Shown: in pieces, positions 26,629-36,909 of the stretch
Position numbering within the stretch: position 1 is the first letter of the stretch
Layout: the number at the start of each line of letters is the position of its first letter
Source of the DNA: an uncultured Burkholderiales bacterium
GTDB lineage: Bacteria > Pseudomonadota > Gammaproteobacteria > Burkholderiales > Burkholderiaceae_C
Direction of reading: 5' to 3'
Length of the DNA: 64,000 nucleotides
Assembly (NCBI GenBank): GCA_945952065.1
Contig: CAMFGY010000007.1
Location: 124,001 to 188,000, forward strand
Translations under genes and position numbers: made by a program
The notes under the pieces: generated by a model
What the model was told of the DNA's origin: nothing
The model's input: the letters and a program-made list of their open reading frames with translations, nothing else
Database searches by the model: none

Positions 26629-28013
26629 AGGGCCGCCGTGAAGCCTTGAGTGCCATGGGGGGCTTGCTGCTGTGCCTGCGTTTGCAGCCAGCGCAGGCGG
26701 CTGCATCACCCAAGTCAAGCACGATCGTGGCCGTGCGGGTATGGCCGGCCAGTGATTACACCCGGGTCACCTTGGAGTCGGACAAGCCGCTGGAGGCCAA
26801 GCATTTCTTGGTGGAGGGGCCCGACCGCTTGGTCATTGACGTGGAAGGCTTGGAGCTCAGCGCCGGGCTGCGTGAATTGCTGGCCAAGGTCAAAGCCGAC
26901 GACCCCTATATCGCCGGGGTGCGTGTCGGCCAAAACACCCCGCGGGTGGTGCGCCTGGTGCTGGACCTCAAGCAAGCGGTGGCTCCGCAGATCTTTACTT
27001 TGGCGCCGGTGGCGGCCTATCAACACCGCTTGGTCTTCGACCTGTATCCCAAGCAAGAGCAAGACCCCTTGCTGGCCCTGATCAAGGACAAGGAAGCGGC
27101 CGAACTGGCGGCAGCCCAGTCGGTGCAAGACGCTTTGGGCGAATTGATCGGCAAAATCGCCAAAGCCCCCATCACCACACCCGCGGTGGTGGCGGCCGCC
27201 AAGCCCGCCAGCAGCGTGCAAACGCCCATCCCTGCGCCGACCTTGCCGGCCGTGCCGCCCAGCCCAGAAGACAAAGAACTGAGCCAGGCCAAGCTCGACC
27301 GCTTGATCGTGATTGCCTTGGACCCCGGCCATGGCGGCGAAGACCCGGGCGCCATCGGCCCCTCGGGTTTGAAGGAAAAAGACGTGGTGTTGGCCGTGGC
27401 GCTGAAACTGCGCGACCGGCTGCACGGCAACCCCAATATCCGGGTCATGTTGACCCGCGACGCCGACTTCTTTGTGCCCTTGCACGAGCGGGTGCGCAAG
27501 GCGCGTCGGGTGCAGGCCGATTTGTTCGTGTCCATCCACGCGGATGCCTTCTTCACGCCGGCTGCGCGTGGCGCCTCGGTGTTCGCCCTCAGCGAGGGCG
27601 GCGCCAGCAGTGCCGCCGCGCGTTGGATGGCCAATAAAGAAAACGCGGCCGATGTGGTGGGCGGCGTCAACACCACGGCGGTCAAAGATGCCGCGGTGCT
27701 CAAAGCGATGCTGGACATGAGCACCACCGCTCAGATCAAAGACAGCTTGAAGCTCGGCAAGGAAGTGTTAGGCCAAATCGGCCGGGTCGGGCAGCTGCAC
27801 AAAAAGCAGGTCGAGCAAGCCGGCTTTGCGGTGCTGAAGGCGCCGGATGTGCCTTCCATCCTGGTGGAGACCGCTTTCATCTCCAACCCGGAAGAGGAGG
27901 CACGATTGCGCGACCCTGACTACCAGCAGCGTTTGGTTGAGGCTTTGGCGACGGGCATTGCGCGTTATTTCGCCAAAAACCCGCCGCTGGCAAGGCACCG
28001 CCCGCTGTCTTGA
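26625..28013 (+). CDS. amiC: N-acetylmuramoyl-L-alanine amidase AmiC
   Basis: 462 residues. Cleaves the amide between muramic acid and the stem peptide during daughter-cell separation. A signal peptide starts with GRREALSAMGG, a possible twin-arginine type as in E. coli AmiC. The AMIN domain (about 35-145) targets peptidoglycan at the septum, an Ala/Pro linker follows, and the Amidase_3 domain (about 225-455) shows DPGHGGEDPGA (zinc ligand His236), LKEKDVV (Glu251), FVSIHADA and the catalytic VETAFISNP. Coupled to tsaE by a four-base overlap. Confidence 0.93.
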   Translation: MKGRREALSAMGGLLLCLRLQPAQAAASPKSSTIVAVRVWPASDYTRVTLESDKPLEAKHFLVEGPDRLVIDVEGLELSAGLRELLAKVKADDPYIAGVRVGQNTPRVVRLVLDLKQAVAPQIFTLAPVAAYQHRLVFDLYPKQEQDPLLALIKDKEAAELAAAQSVQDALGELIGKIAKAPITTPAVVAAAKPASSVQTPIPAPTLPAVPPSPEDKELSQAKLDRLIVIALDPGHGGEDPGAIGPSGLKEKDVVLAVALKLRDRLHGNPNIRVMLTRDADFFVPLHERVRKARRVQADLFVSIHADAFFTPAARGASVFALSEGGASSAAARWMANKENAADVVGGVNTTAVKDAAVLKAMLDMSTTAQIKDSLKLGKEVLGQIGRVGQLHKKQVEQAGFAVLKAPDVPSILVETAFISNPEEEARLRDPDYQQRLVEALATGIARYFAKNPPLARHRPLS

Positions 28014-28027
28014 GTTGCGGGGGAGTT

Positions 28028-28669
28028 TCAGGCGCTCTTCTTTTTGCCGCGCAAGCCGCCAACAATGATGATCAGGCCTGGGATGATGATCATCGCCCAA
28101 ATGATCTTTTCCAAGTTGTGTTTGACGGCGGGCACATTGCCAAAAGCATAGCCCGCCAGCGTCACGCTGCCGATCCAAAGCAAGGCTCCCGCTACATCGT
28201 AGAAGGTGAATTTGCGCCGCGTCATCTGAGCCACACCGGCCACGAATGGGGCGAATGTGCGGGCAAAAGGCATGAAGCGGGCAATGATTAAGGCCACGCC
28301 ACCGCGCCGCTCATAAAACTCATGCGCTGTGTTGAAGGCCTCTTTGTTGAAGAAGCGCGAGTGCTCCCACTGAAAAACCTTGGGGCCGAAAAAGCGCCCA
28401 ACGGTGTAATTGGTTTGGTTGCCAGCCACCGCCGCTGTCAACATCACAGCCATGGCCGTTCCCAAATCCATCAAGCCGGTACCACACATGGCCCCCACGA
28501 CAAACAGCAGGGAGTCGCCCGGAAGGAAGGGCATGACCACCAAGCCGGTCTCGACAAAAATGATCAAGAACAAGAGGGCATAGACCCAAACCCCATAGGC
28601 TTGCACAAAAGCCGCCAAGTGCTTGTCCACATGGACGATGAAGTCGATCAAAAAGCTTATGAATTCCAT
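28028..28669 (-). CDS. DedA-family membrane protein
   Basis: 213 residues with the VTT/DedA (SNARE-associated) fold. ETGLVVMPFLPGDSLLF and GGVALIIARFMPFARTFAPFVAG are the two re-entrant/helical motifs with the conserved Glu/Asp and Arg residues needed in E. coli DedA/YqjA. Members act in lipid-carrier flipping (undecaprenyl phosphate) and membrane-potential homeostasis. CATAAT (minus strand, 28678-28683) ends 8 bases before the ATG and no Shine-Dalgarno sequence is visible, so a leaderless message is predicted. Divergent from mutL, convergent with amiC. Confidence 0.9.
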   Translation of the reverse strand: MEFISFLIDFIVHVDKHLAAFVQAYGVWVYALLFLIIFVETGLVVMPFLPGDSLLFVVGAMCGTGLMDLGTAMAVMLTAAVAGNQTNYTVGRFFGPKVFQWEHSRFFNKEAFNTAHEFYERRGGVALIIARFMPFARTFAPFVAGVAQMTRRKFTFYDVAGALLWIGSVTLAGYAFGNVPAVKHNLEKIIWAMIIIPGLIIIVGGLRGKKKSA

Positions 28670-28745
28670 GGCGGCGGATTATGGCTGCACTTGATGACGG
28701 CATCTTCATGTGAGCATGCGCCAAGGGCGCGCGAGACAGTCTTCT

Positions 28746-28751
28746 TACAAT
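28746..28751 (+). promoter_or_regulatory. -10-like hexamer for a leaderless mutL transcript
   Basis: TACAAT ends 6 bases before the mutL ATG; there is no ribosome-binding site. The -35 region is not a good match. Confidence 0.5.
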
Positions 28752-28757
28752 AGCGCC

Positions 28758-30734
28758 ATGGATCTTCCCTCCCCTGTTGAATTGCCGCCTGCGCCGAGTG
28801 GTGCCGCGGCATCGCTCGCAACGCGCCGCGCCATCCGCGAACTCCCCGATGAATTGATCAGCCAGATCGCCGCCGGCGAGGTGGTGGAACGGCCTGCCTC
28901 GGTGGTGCGCGAGTTGGTGGACAACGCGCTCGACGCCGGCGCCAGCCAGATTCAGGTCAAGCTGATGGCCGGTGGGGTGCGAGCCATCGTGGTGGAGGAT
29001 GACGGCCTGGGCATCCCGGTCGAGGAGCTGCCGCTGGCCTTGAAGCGCCATGCCACCAGCAAGATTCGCAGCCTGGACGAGTTGGAGTCGGTGGCCACCA
29101 TGGGGTTTCGTGGTGAAGCGCTGGCAGCCATCTCTTCAGTGGCCGAAATGGCGGTATCCAGCCGCTTTGAAGGCGCGCCGCACGCCCACCGCTTGGATGC
29201 GCGCTCGGGTGAGCTGCAACCAGCGGCCCGTGCGCGCGGCACCAGCGTGGAAGTGCGCGAACTCTTTTTCAGCACCCCGGCGCGGCGCAAGTTTCTCAAG
29301 ACCGATGCCACCGAGCTGGCCCATTGTCTGGAGTCGGTGCGGCGCCATGCCCTGGCCCGGCCGGATGTGGGTTTCAGCGTTTGGCATGAAGGCAAGCTGG
29401 TCGAGCAATTGCGAGCTGGCGCCTCGGAGCAGCGCTTGCAAGATGTGCTGGGCGCTGAATTCATGGCGTCCAGCCGACCGGTGTACGCCGAAGCCGGGCC
29501 TTTGCGCATCTATGGTCGGGCCGGCTTGCCGGAAGCAGCGCGCAGCCGCGCCGATATGCAGTATGTCTACGTCAATGGCCGCTATGTGCGCGACAAGCTG
29601 ATCGCCCACGGCATTCGCTCGGCCTATGAAGACGTCTTGCACGGACATCGTCAGCCCAGCTATGTGCTGTTCATCGACATCGCCCCGGATCGGGTCGATG
29701 TGAATGTGCATCCCACCAAGATCGAGGTGCGCTTTCGCGACGGCCGTGAAATGCACCAACAGGTGCGCTATGCGGTGCAAGACGCTTTGGCGGCCTCGCG
29801 CTCCAGCGAGATGAGCACCGCTGCCGAGCCCGCGCAGGCTGCCTTTGCGGCAGTGCCGAGCGCCACAGACGCCAATGCTCCCACGCTCGGCAATCGCCCC
29901 TCACCGGGCAATCCGCCGGTATGGTTCAAGCCCAGCGCTGCCGCGCAATCATCAGCGGCGACGGCGACCGCCCAAGAAGGCCGCCCAACGTACGCCGGCA
30001 GTGCTTCCATCCCGAGCTGGCGCAGCAACACGCAAAGCTCGCTGGGGCTGAGTGAGGTGGCCACCCTCTATGGGCAAAGCAACAACACCTTGCCCGTGGC
30101 GAAAACTGAGCCCGCCGCCGAGGCGCCTGCCCACTCGCTGCCCGAACATGCCTGGCCTCTGGGGCGCGCCATTGCGCAGATTCAAGGCGTTTATGTGCTG
30201 GCCGAGAACGCCCAAGGCCTGATCATTGTGGACATGCATGCGGCCCATGAGCGGGTGGTGTATGAGCGCCTCAAAGCCAGCTTGGGCCAAGCCAAGATCG
30301 AATCGCAACCACTCTTGATCCCCATCACCTTTGCCGCCACGGCCGCAGAAATCGCCGCGGCCGAAGCCCATGCCGCCACCTTGGAGCGCCTGGGCATGGA
30401 TGTGGCACCGCTGTCGGCCAAAGTGCTGGCGGTGCGCGCCCGCCCGGCCTTGCTGGTGGGCGGCGATGTGGTGGAGCTGGTGCGCGGTGTGCTGGCTGAA
30501 TTGAGCCAGTTTGATGCCAGCCATGCGATTGAGCGGGCGCAGCATGAAATTCTTGCCACCATGGCCTGCCATGGCGCGGTGCGGGCGAACCGACAGCTGA
30601 GTTTGGAAGAAATGAATGGGCTCTTGCGCGATATGGAGCGCACGGAAAGAGCCGATCAGTGCAATCATGGTCGCCCGACTTGGCGGCAGCTGACCATGCG
30701 TGAATTGGATGCGCTGTTTCTGCGCGGACGTTGA
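28758..30734 (+). CDS. mutL: DNA mismatch repair protein MutL
   Basis: 658 residues. The N-terminal GHKL ATPase shows ELVDNALDAGA, DDGLGIP and GFRGEAL. A long Ala/Ser/Pro linker (about 345-455) joins it to the C-terminal dimerisation domain. That domain contains DMHAAHERVVYE (492-503), matching the DQHA(X)2E(X)4E endonuclease motif, together with ACHGA and CNHGRP-type zinc motifs. This MutL should therefore nick DNA itself, as in bacteria lacking MutH. The start at 28758 follows TACAAT by 6 bases. Confidence 0.94.
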   Translation: MDLPSPVELPPAPSGAAASLATRRAIRELPDELISQIAAGEVVERPASVVRELVDNALDAGASQIQVKLMAGGVRAIVVEDDGLGIPVEELPLALKRHATSKIRSLDELESVATMGFRGEALAAISSVAEMAVSSRFEGAPHAHRLDARSGELQPAARARGTSVEVRELFFSTPARRKFLKTDATELAHCLESVRRHALARPDVGFSVWHEGKLVEQLRAGASEQRLQDVLGAEFMASSRPVYAEAGPLRIYGRAGLPEAARSRADMQYVYVNGRYVRDKLIAHGIRSAYEDVLHGHRQPSYVLFIDIAPDRVDVNVHPTKIEVRFRDGREMHQQVRYAVQDALAASRSSEMSTAAEPAQAAFAAVPSATDANAPTLGNRPSPGNPPVWFKPSAAAQSSAATATAQEGRPTYAGSASIPSWRSNTQSSLGLSEVATLYGQSNNTLPVAKTEPAAEAPAHSLPEHAWPLGRAIAQIQGVYVLAENAQGLIIVDMHAAHERVVYERLKASLGQAKIESQPLLIPITFAATAAEIAAAEAHAATLERLGMDVAPLSAKVLAVRARPALLVGGDVVELVRGVLAELSQFDASHAIERAQHEILATMACHGAVRANRQLSLEEMNGLLRDMERTERADQCNHGRPTWRQLTMRELDALFLRGR

Positions 30735-30841
30735 AGCGCGCGGATTGACCTGTTCGCGAAACCCTCGCGCTCATTCGTCACCGCAGCCCTGCCCAAGAGC
30801 TGCCGCGACGCCTTGTTTTTTGATGGACCTCCGGAGGCATG

Positions 30842-32596
30842 ATGGCCACTTTGAAACTGAACAAAAAGAACAATGCAGGCCCACCCGGTTCCGGCAAACG
30901 CGGCCCCGACGGCGAGCGGCGTGCGCCGATTCGTGGCAAGGGCGTGTCGCGGCCCCGCCAAAGCCTGGCGCAGGCCCAGGCCGAGCGCGAACAGCGTCAA
31001 GCGCAGTTTGAAAGCCGTCGCGGTGATGAGCGCCGCGCCGGAGCGCCGGGGCGCTCCTCTGATCGCGCGCAAGACCGCGCACAAGACCGCACATCCGATC
31101 GCCCCCAGCGTGGCCCTGGCGGCCCCGCCGCATCGGCCCGTGACGGTTGGCGCAACCCAGGGCCGCGCTTTGAAAGCCGCTCGGAGCAAGGCTCCCGAGG
31201 GCGTGAGCAGCCGCGCGCCGAAGGGCGCTATGAAGGGCGCTATGAAGGTCGATCAGATGGACGTTTCGAGGGCCGCTATGAAGGTCGCCCCTCGCAAGGC
31301 CGCTCCTACGAAGGCCGCGACACTCGCGGCCCCGGCGGCCCCGGCGGCCCCGGCGGCTATGAGCCGCGTCGCTCAGGCTTTGGCCGCGATGCCCAGCCCG
31401 GCCGCGGCTATGGCCAGGGGGGTCCGGAGGCGGGCGCACGCCGCCATCCCGATGAACGAGGCGGGCCGAGCGGCCACGGCGGCGCAGGTCGCCGCGAAGA
31501 CCGCTGGCAGGGGCAGCGCCCGTCCTACGCCCAGGAGCCGCGCCGCGACTCCTTCTACGATGGGCGCCGTGACGACTCGCGCGTGGGCTATCGGGGCCAG
31601 CGCCAAGACCCGAGCCAAGCGCCCCGGCAAGAGGCACGCCAGGACCAGCGCCGCAACAGCGGTGCGCCGCGCACCCCCCCTCCCCGCCCGCATGGCCCTC
31701 GCCCCTCTGCGTCCGCCGAGCGCGCCGGCCAGCAATTGCCCGCGCATCTGCGTGAAGCCGCCGCGCAACTGCGCCGTCAGCTTAGCGACGACGAGGATGA
31801 TGAAGACGGCGACGTTTATATTGACCCGAACAGCGAAGGCCTGCGCCTGTCCAAGCAGATGGGCGTGCTGGGCCTGGCCTCGCGCCGCGAAGCCGATGAG
31901 TGGATTGCGGCAGGCTGGGTTCGCGTCGACGGCAAGCTGGCAGTGCTGGGCCAAAGGGTCGGCCCCGAAGCCAAGATCGAGATCGACCCGCGCGCCCACA
32001 AAGAACAAGCGCGCCGTGTCACCATTCTTTTGCACAAGCCCATTGGCTATGTGTCGGGCCAAGCCGAGGACGGCTATGAGCCCGCATCGGTCTTGATCAA
32101 GTCCGATGCGCAGTGGAGCGAGGACAGCTCGGGCATCAAATATCACATCGGTCATTCACGCGGCCTGGCGCCAGCCGGGCGCCTCGACATCGACTCCACC
32201 GGGCTCTTGGTGCTGACCCAAGACGGGCGCATCGCCAAGCTGCTGATCGGTGAAGACTCCAGCATCGAGAAGGAATACCTGGTGCGGGTGGAATACCACG
32301 GGCGCAACGGCGTGCGCAGCGAAGACGGCCGCTTGCCCGCTGCTGACTTGGCCCTGCTCAACCATGGGCTGGAGTTGGACGGCGTCAAGCTCAAGCCCGC
32401 CAAGGTCAGCTGGCAAAACGAAGACCAACTGCGCTTTGTGCTGCGCGAAGGCCGCAAGCGCCAGATCCGCCGCATGTGCGAGCAAGTGGGGCTCAAGGTC
32501 GTCGGGCTGAAGCGGGTGCGCATTGGGCGCATCAATCTGGGCAATCTGCCGGTCGGCCAGTGGCGCTTCCTGACGCCTTGGGAGCGGTTTGACTGA
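30842..32596 (+). CDS. rluB: 23S rRNA pseudouridine synthase RluB with long disordered N-terminus
   Basis: 584 residues from the second of two adjacent ATGs, which has GGAGG four bases upstream. The enzyme proper is C-terminal: an S4 RNA-binding domain (around [20 protein letters not shown]) and the RsuA/RluB catalytic core with [13 protein letters not shown] carrying the catalytic Asp near residue 449. It modifies U2605 of 23S rRNA. The first 300 residues are Arg/Gly/Asp/Glu-rich low complexity with YEGR/FEGR repeats (about 125-165) and a PGGPGGPGG run. Extra RG-rich tails on RluB are known in betaproteobacteria; this one is long. Confidence 0.9.
   Translation: MATLKLNKKNNAGPPGSGKRGPDGERRAPIRGKGVSRPRQSLAQAQAEREQRQAQFESRRGDERRAGAPGRSSDRAQDRAQDRTSDRPQRGPGGPAASARDGWRNPGPRFESRSEQGSRGREQPRAEGRYEGRYEGRSDGRFEGRYEGRPSQGRSYEGRDTRGPGGPGGPGGYEPRRSGFGRDAQPGRGYGQGGPEAGARRHPDERGGPSGHGGAGRREDRWQGQRPSYAQEPRRDSFYDGRRDDSRVGYRGQRQDPSQAPRQEARQDQRRNSGAPRTPPPRPHGPRPSASAERAGQQLPAHLREAAAQLRRQLSDDEDDEDGDVYIDPNSEGLRLSKQMGVLGLASRREADEWIAAGWVRVDGKLAVLGQRVGPEAKIEIDPRAHKEQARRVTILLHKPIGYVSGQAEDGYEPASVLIKSDAQWSEDSSGIKYHIGHSRGLAPAGRLDIDSTGLLVLTQDGRIAKLLIGEDSSIEKEYLVRVEYHGRNGVRSEDGRLPAADLALLNHGLELDGVKLKPAKVSWQNEDQLRFVLREGRKRQIRRMCEQVGLKVVGLKRVRIGRINLGNLPVGQWRFLTPWERFD
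31218..31365 (+). repeat. In-frame coding repeats (YEGR units and GGCCCCGGC triplication)
   Basis: Within rluB, near-identical 12-base units encoding YEGR or FEGR occur at about 31225-31320, followed by three tandem 9-base GGCCCCGGC-type units at about 31328-31356 (PGG repeats). Slippage-prone and likely variable in length between strains. Confidence 0.75.
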
Positions 32597-32627
32597 TGCT
32601 TGTTGCGCGCTCGCAAGGCCAAAGAAA

Positions 32628-33623
32628 ATGAACCTGACCCCAATTCAAGAGATGCAGTTCACGGGGCCGATTTGTATCGCCGGGCCGACGGGCTGCGGCA
32701 AGACGGCAGCGGCTCTGGCCGTGGCCGAGTTCTTGCCGGTGGAGATCATCAGCGTCGACTCGGCCCTGGTCTACCGAGGTATGGACATCGGCACGGCCAA
32801 GCCCAGTGCCGCGGAGTTGGCGGCGGTGCCGCACCATCTGATCGACATCATCGATCCCTTGGAGGCCTATTCCGCCGCGCAGTTTGTGGCCGCTGCACGT
32901 CAGTTGGCGCAAGACATCTTGGCGCGTGGCCGTCTGCCGCTCTTGGTGGGCGGCACCATGCTGTATTTCAAAGCCCTGTTCGATGGCTTGAGTGAGATGC
33001 CCCAGGCCGACGAAGCGCTGCGCGCCGAGCTCGATGCCAAGGCCGCGGCGCAAGGCTGGCCCGCCCTGCATGCCGAGTTGGCAAGACTTGACCCCCTCAC
33101 CGCCGCGCGCTTGGCGCCCGGCGATTCGCAGCGCATTCAAAGGGCGCTGGAGGTCTGCCTTTTGTCGGGTCGCCCGATGAGCGAGCTGCATCAAGTGCGC
33201 AGTGCTGGCGTTGATTGGCCCTTGATTTCGCTGGAGCCCAGCGATCGCGCCTGGCTGCATGCCCGCTTGGCCCAGCGCTTCGAACAAATGCTGGCGGCGG
33301 GCTTGGTCGAGGAAGTCAAGGCATTGAAAGCCCGGGGCGACTTGAGCCCCGACTTGCCCAGCATGCGTTGCGTGGGCTACCGGCAAACCTGGGAGGCGCT
33401 GGACAGTGGGGACTTCCAATCGCTGCCCGAGCGCGGTATTGCGGCCACCCGCCAGCTGGCCAAGCGCCAGATGACTTGGCTGCGCAGCATGCCCCAGCGG
33501 CAGGTGATCGCCTGCGAGCATCCGCAGGCGCAGCTGCATGTTTTGGCCGCGCTGCAAAGGCTCTTGCTGAAGGGGCCCTCGAGCGCAACTTTGGGCGCCC
33601 AAGCCGCGCAGGGCGCTGCTTGA
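32628..33623 (+). CDS. miaA: tRNA dimethylallyltransferase
   Basis: 331 residues from MNLTPIQ; an upstream in-frame start exists but lacks support. Transfers the dimethylallyl group to N6 of A37 in UNN-decoding tRNAs. The P-loop GPTGCGKTA (about 17-25), [18 protein letters not shown] and the [12 protein letters not shown] segment are family hallmarks, as is LRCVGYRQ-like [12 protein letters not shown] near residue 245. It follows rluB by 31 bases and is probably co-transcribed. Together with queG and tsaE it makes this part of the window rich in tRNA anticodon-loop modification. Confidence 0.94.
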   Translation: MNLTPIQEMQFTGPICIAGPTGCGKTAAALAVAEFLPVEIISVDSALVYRGMDIGTAKPSAAELAAVPHHLIDIIDPLEAYSAAQFVAAARQLAQDILARGRLPLLVGGTMLYFKALFDGLSEMPQADEALRAELDAKAAAQGWPALHAELARLDPLTAARLAPGDSQRIQRALEVCLLSGRPMSELHQVRSAGVDWPLISLEPSDRAWLHARLAQRFEQMLAAGLVEEVKALKARGDLSPDLPSMRCVGYRQTWEALDSGDFQSLPERGIAATRQLAKRQMTWLRSMPQRQVIACEHPQAQLHVLAALQRLLLKGPSSATLGAQAAQGAA

Positions 33624-33655
33624 AGCGCTGGTGCTGAGCAAGCAACTGCTGACAC

Positions 33656-34465
33656 TCAGCTGCGCATCAAGCTGCTGGACTCACCAGACAAAAGGCCAGC
33701 GCTGGCACGCACACAGTTGCGGCCTTGGAGCTTGGCCACATGGAGGGCGTCCTCCGCTTCGTGCACCAATTGCTGCAGGGCCAAATGCTTGGGCTGCAGG
33801 GCGGCAACGCCAACACTGGCGCTGACCGGAATGCTGTGGCCATTCCAGGCGAAGTTCAGCCGTTCGATGCGCTCACGAACGCGTTCCGCCACATCCAGCG
33901 CGCCGAGTGGGTCGGTGTGCGGCAAAAACAAAATGAACTCCTCGCCGCCAAAGCGGGCCAGCACGTCCGCCTGCCTCAGGGTTTCGCTGCAAGCCTCGGC
34001 GATGCGGCACAAAAGCATGTCGCCACAGCAATGGCCGAAGCCATCGTTGACCCGTTTGAAGTGGTCAACATCGATGAGCAAGAGCGCACAGTCGGTGTTG
34101 TAGCGCCGAGCCAAGGACCACTCCCGTTCAACCTGGCTCAGAAAATGACGGCGGTTGAACACCCCGGTGAGTGGGTCTTGGCTGGCATGCCGGTGCAGGT
34201 CTTGCGTCCACTGCTGTTGCAAAGCCAGCTGTGCCAGGATCTGCTGCCCCAGGCCGGCTGACAACACCAAGCTGCAAAGCCCGGCAGCCCAGGCGGCGCT
34301 GAGGGCGTCTCCTTGCCCGAAGAAACCCACCAAGGCTTGCGATGCCCCGATGGCCAGGGCCGTGCTCAAGGCGGTGAAGATCAGTAAAACAAGCCGGCTG
34401 CCCAGACGGGCTTGTGCGCGGCGAATGAAAGTCAAGCGTCCTGCGGGCGGCTGCTGTTGAATCAT
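33656..34465 (-). CDS. Membrane-bound diguanylate cyclase (GGDEF)
   Basis: 269 residues. Two N-terminal membrane helices (about 23-47 and 58-82) form a minimal sensor without a large periplasmic domain. The GGDEF domain (about 95-255) has DPLTGVFNRRHF, the metal-binding DVDHFKRVND and the active-site GGEEF (173-177). RQAD at 164-167, five residues before GGEEF, is an RxxD inhibitory site, so product feedback by cyclic-di-GMP is expected. It makes cyclic-di-GMP from GTP. Convergent with miaA. No partner protein is adjacent. Confidence 0.92.
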   Translation of the reverse strand: MIQQQPPAGRLTFIRRAQARLGSRLVLLIFTALSTALAIGASQALVGFFGQGDALSAAWAAGLCSLVLSAGLGQQILAQLALQQQWTQDLHRHASQDPLTGVFNRRHFLSQVEREWSLARRYNTDCALLLIDVDHFKRVNDGFGHCCGDMLLCRIAEACSETLRQADVLARFGGEEFILFLPHTDPLGALDVAERVRERIERLNFAWNGHSIPVSASVGVAALQPKHLALQQLVHEAEDALHVAKLQGRNCVRASAGLLSGESSSLMRS

Positions 34466-34712
34466 GTGCGATTAGCGCGCATTGGGGTGCGCTTGATTTC
34501 AGCACAGGCCCAGCGTGGCACAAGCCCAGCCGGCTCAACTTGGTAGCAATACCCAGCAATAGTCGGGCTGCCTGTTGCAAGCTTGCCTCAAATCAAATGC
34601 GGATTGAGCGAGATCAAGCAGACTGAGGCTGCCGGGCCTGGGTGAAACCCGCACAGGCGCTGCCCCAAACCAAAAACGCTGCCGCCTCGATGCGCAGCCT
34701 GGAGACATCGCG

Positions 34713-36863
34713 ATGCAAAACTTGGAACCGTCCACACCGACTCGGCTCATCGACAGTCTGGAACGCAGCGTCGATTTGATTCTGCAAACGGTGCAAGGCG
34801 ATATCGTGCTGGCCATTCCCCTGGGCATTGGCAAGCCCAATCCCTTGGTCAATGCGCTGTACCGGCGCATGGCCGGCCAGCCCGGGCGGCGTTTGAAAAT
34901 CTTCACCGCCTTGTCTTTGGAAAAGCCACCCGGCGCTTCGGAGCTCGAGGCGCATTTCCTGGCGCCCTTGGTCGAGCGGGTGTTCCAAGACTACCCCGAT
35001 CTGGACTATGTCAAGGCCTTGCGCGGCGGCAGTTTGCCCGCGCATATCGAGGTGCATGAGTTCTTCATGAAGACCGGTGACTACCTCGGTCATGCGGCGG
35101 CGCAGCAAGGCTTTGTCTGCACCAACTACAGCTTTGCGGTGCGCGACATGATGTCGCATGGCGTCAATTTGCTGATGCAAGCGGTGGCTGCCGAACCGGA
35201 CGCCGATGGGCGCATGCAGTACTCCTTGTCTTGCAACCCCGATTTGAGTGTGGATCTGCTGGAACGCTGCCGTGCCAAACAGCAGCCTTTGATGGCCGTG
35301 GCCATGGTGAACCGCCAACTGCCTTTCATGACGGGCCATGCGCAAGTGGCCCCCGAGCTGTTCGACCTGATTGTTGATGCGCCCGGCTGCAGCCACGCGC
35401 TGTTCGCGCCGCCCAACGCCTCGATCAGCTGGGCCGACTATGCCATTGGCCTGCATGCGGCCAGCTTGGTTCGCGATGGCGGCACCTTGCAAATCGGCAT
35501 CGGTTCTTTGGGCGATGCCATCGCGCAAGCCCTGTTGGTGCGCGATCAAAAGCCCGAAGCGTTTCACAGCATCCTCAGCGGTCTTTGCCATGGTCAAGTC
35601 CAGGGGCGCGAACTGGGGCGCTTTGAGCAAGGCCTGTATGGCTGCTCAGAGATGTTCGTCAATGGCTTTATGCGCTTGATCCAAGGGGGGGTGATCCGGC
35701 GCCATGTGCATGCCGATCTGCGTCTACAAACGCTGGCTTTGGCGGGCCGTTTGAACGAGAAGCCCGACGCCGCCGCCCTGCAAGCCTTGCTGGAGGCGGG
35801 TCATATCCACTCGCCGCTGCGGGCCGAGGATGTGGAATTTCTACAGGCCCATGGTCTTTTCAAACCCGGCGTCACATGGCATCCAGACACGCTGCAACTG
35901 GGCACGATGACGCTGCGCAATGATTTGCGCGATCCCAGCGCCGCCGCGGCGATAGCCCAGCATTTATTGGGCGAACGCTGGCTGCAAGTCACCCTGATGC
36001 ACGGCGGCTTCTTCCTCGGGCCGCGCGATTTCTATCAGGCGCTGCGCGACTTGCCGGCTGACTTGCGGGCCAAGATCGACATGACCCGCATCGGTTTCAT
36101 CAATGAGCTGTACGACGACAGCCTGGGCAGCGAGGCGCTCAAGCGCGCCCAGCGCGTCAAGGCCAGTTTGATCAATACCGCCATGAAGGTCAGCTTGTTG
36201 GGCGCGGCGGCGTCTGACGGGTTGGAGTCGGGCCAAGTGGTGTCTGGTGTCGGCGGGCAGTACAACTTTGTGGCCATGGCCCATGCCTTGCCCGATGCGC
36301 GCAGCATCCTGATGCTGCGTGCCAGCCATGACAACAAAGACGGCCTGCGCAGCAGCATTGTTTGGAGCTATGCCCACTGCACCATCCCCAGACATTTGCG
36401 CGATGTGGTCATCACCGAATACGGCGTGGCCGATTTGCGAGGCTGCACCGATGCCGAGTGCATCAAGCGCCTGTTGCAAATTGCGGATTCGCGCTTCCAG
36501 GCCGACTTGATGGCCGAGGCCAAAGCCCATGGCAAGCTGGAGGCGGATTACCAATTGCCCGAATGGGCGCGCCACAACAGGCCGGAGGCCTTGCGCGAGC
36601 TCTTGCGGCCCTGGCGCAATGAAGGGGTGCTGCCCGACTTCCCCTTTGGCACCGATTTGGACGCCGATGAATTGATCATCGTGCGCACCCTGAAGAAGCT
36701 CAAACATGCCAGCCGGCATCCGGTTGAGTTGGTGGGCATGATTTTGCGCAGTCTGGGCCCCGAGAAGCCGGTACCTCCCGCTTATTTGGAACGTTTGGGC
36801 TTGGCTGAAGCCAAGAGCTTCAAAGACCTGTTCATCAAGCGCTTGTTTGCCAGCAATCTTTGA
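34713..36863 (+). CDS. Long-form acetyl-CoA hydrolase/transferase family protein
   Basis: 716 residues, preceded by GGAG eight bases before the ATG. Belongs to the acetyl-CoA hydrolase/CoA-transferase family, which binds acyl-CoA and either hydrolyses it or moves CoA between acids. Family landmarks include GSLGDAIAQALL, MFVNGFMRL and, near the C-terminus, SIVWSYAHCTIPRHLRDV with ITEYGVADLRG. It is some 200 residues longer than the classical enzymes of about 500 residues, with an additional N-terminal part and a helical tail. This long form is common in Burkholderiales. Substrate not assignable from sequence. Confidence 0.85.
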   Translation: MQNLEPSTPTRLIDSLERSVDLILQTVQGDIVLAIPLGIGKPNPLVNALYRRMAGQPGRRLKIFTALSLEKPPGASELEAHFLAPLVERVFQDYPDLDYVKALRGGSLPAHIEVHEFFMKTGDYLGHAAAQQGFVCTNYSFAVRDMMSHGVNLLMQAVAAEPDADGRMQYSLSCNPDLSVDLLERCRAKQQPLMAVAMVNRQLPFMTGHAQVAPELFDLIVDAPGCSHALFAPPNASISWADYAIGLHAASLVRDGGTLQIGIGSLGDAIAQALLVRDQKPEAFHSILSGLCHGQVQGRELGRFEQGLYGCSEMFVNGFMRLIQGGVIRRHVHADLRLQTLALAGRLNEKPDAAALQALLEAGHIHSPLRAEDVEFLQAHGLFKPGVTWHPDTLQLGTMTLRNDLRDPSAAAAIAQHLLGERWLQVTLMHGGFFLGPRDFYQALRDLPADLRAKIDMTRIGFINELYDDSLGSEALKRAQRVKASLINTAMKVSLLGAAASDGLESGQVVSGVGGQYNFVAMAHALPDARSILMLRASHDNKDGLRSSIVWSYAHCTIPRHLRDVVITEYGVADLRGCTDAECIKRLLQIADSRFQADLMAEAKAHGKLEADYQLPEWARHNRPEALRELLRPWRNEGVLPDFPFGTDLDADELIIVRTLKKLKHASRHPVELVGMILRSLGPEKPVPPAYLERLGLAEAKSFKDLFIKRLFASNL

Positions 36864-36909
36864 GGCGCGGGTGCGCTGAGGCATTCAGCGGCGCAGCCTA
36901 CACTGCGGC

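Noticed and set aside
31218-31365. Tandem repeats considered as a CRISPR-like array
   Set aside because: Units are only 9-12 bases, in frame with rluB, contiguous and without spacers; no cas genes are present.
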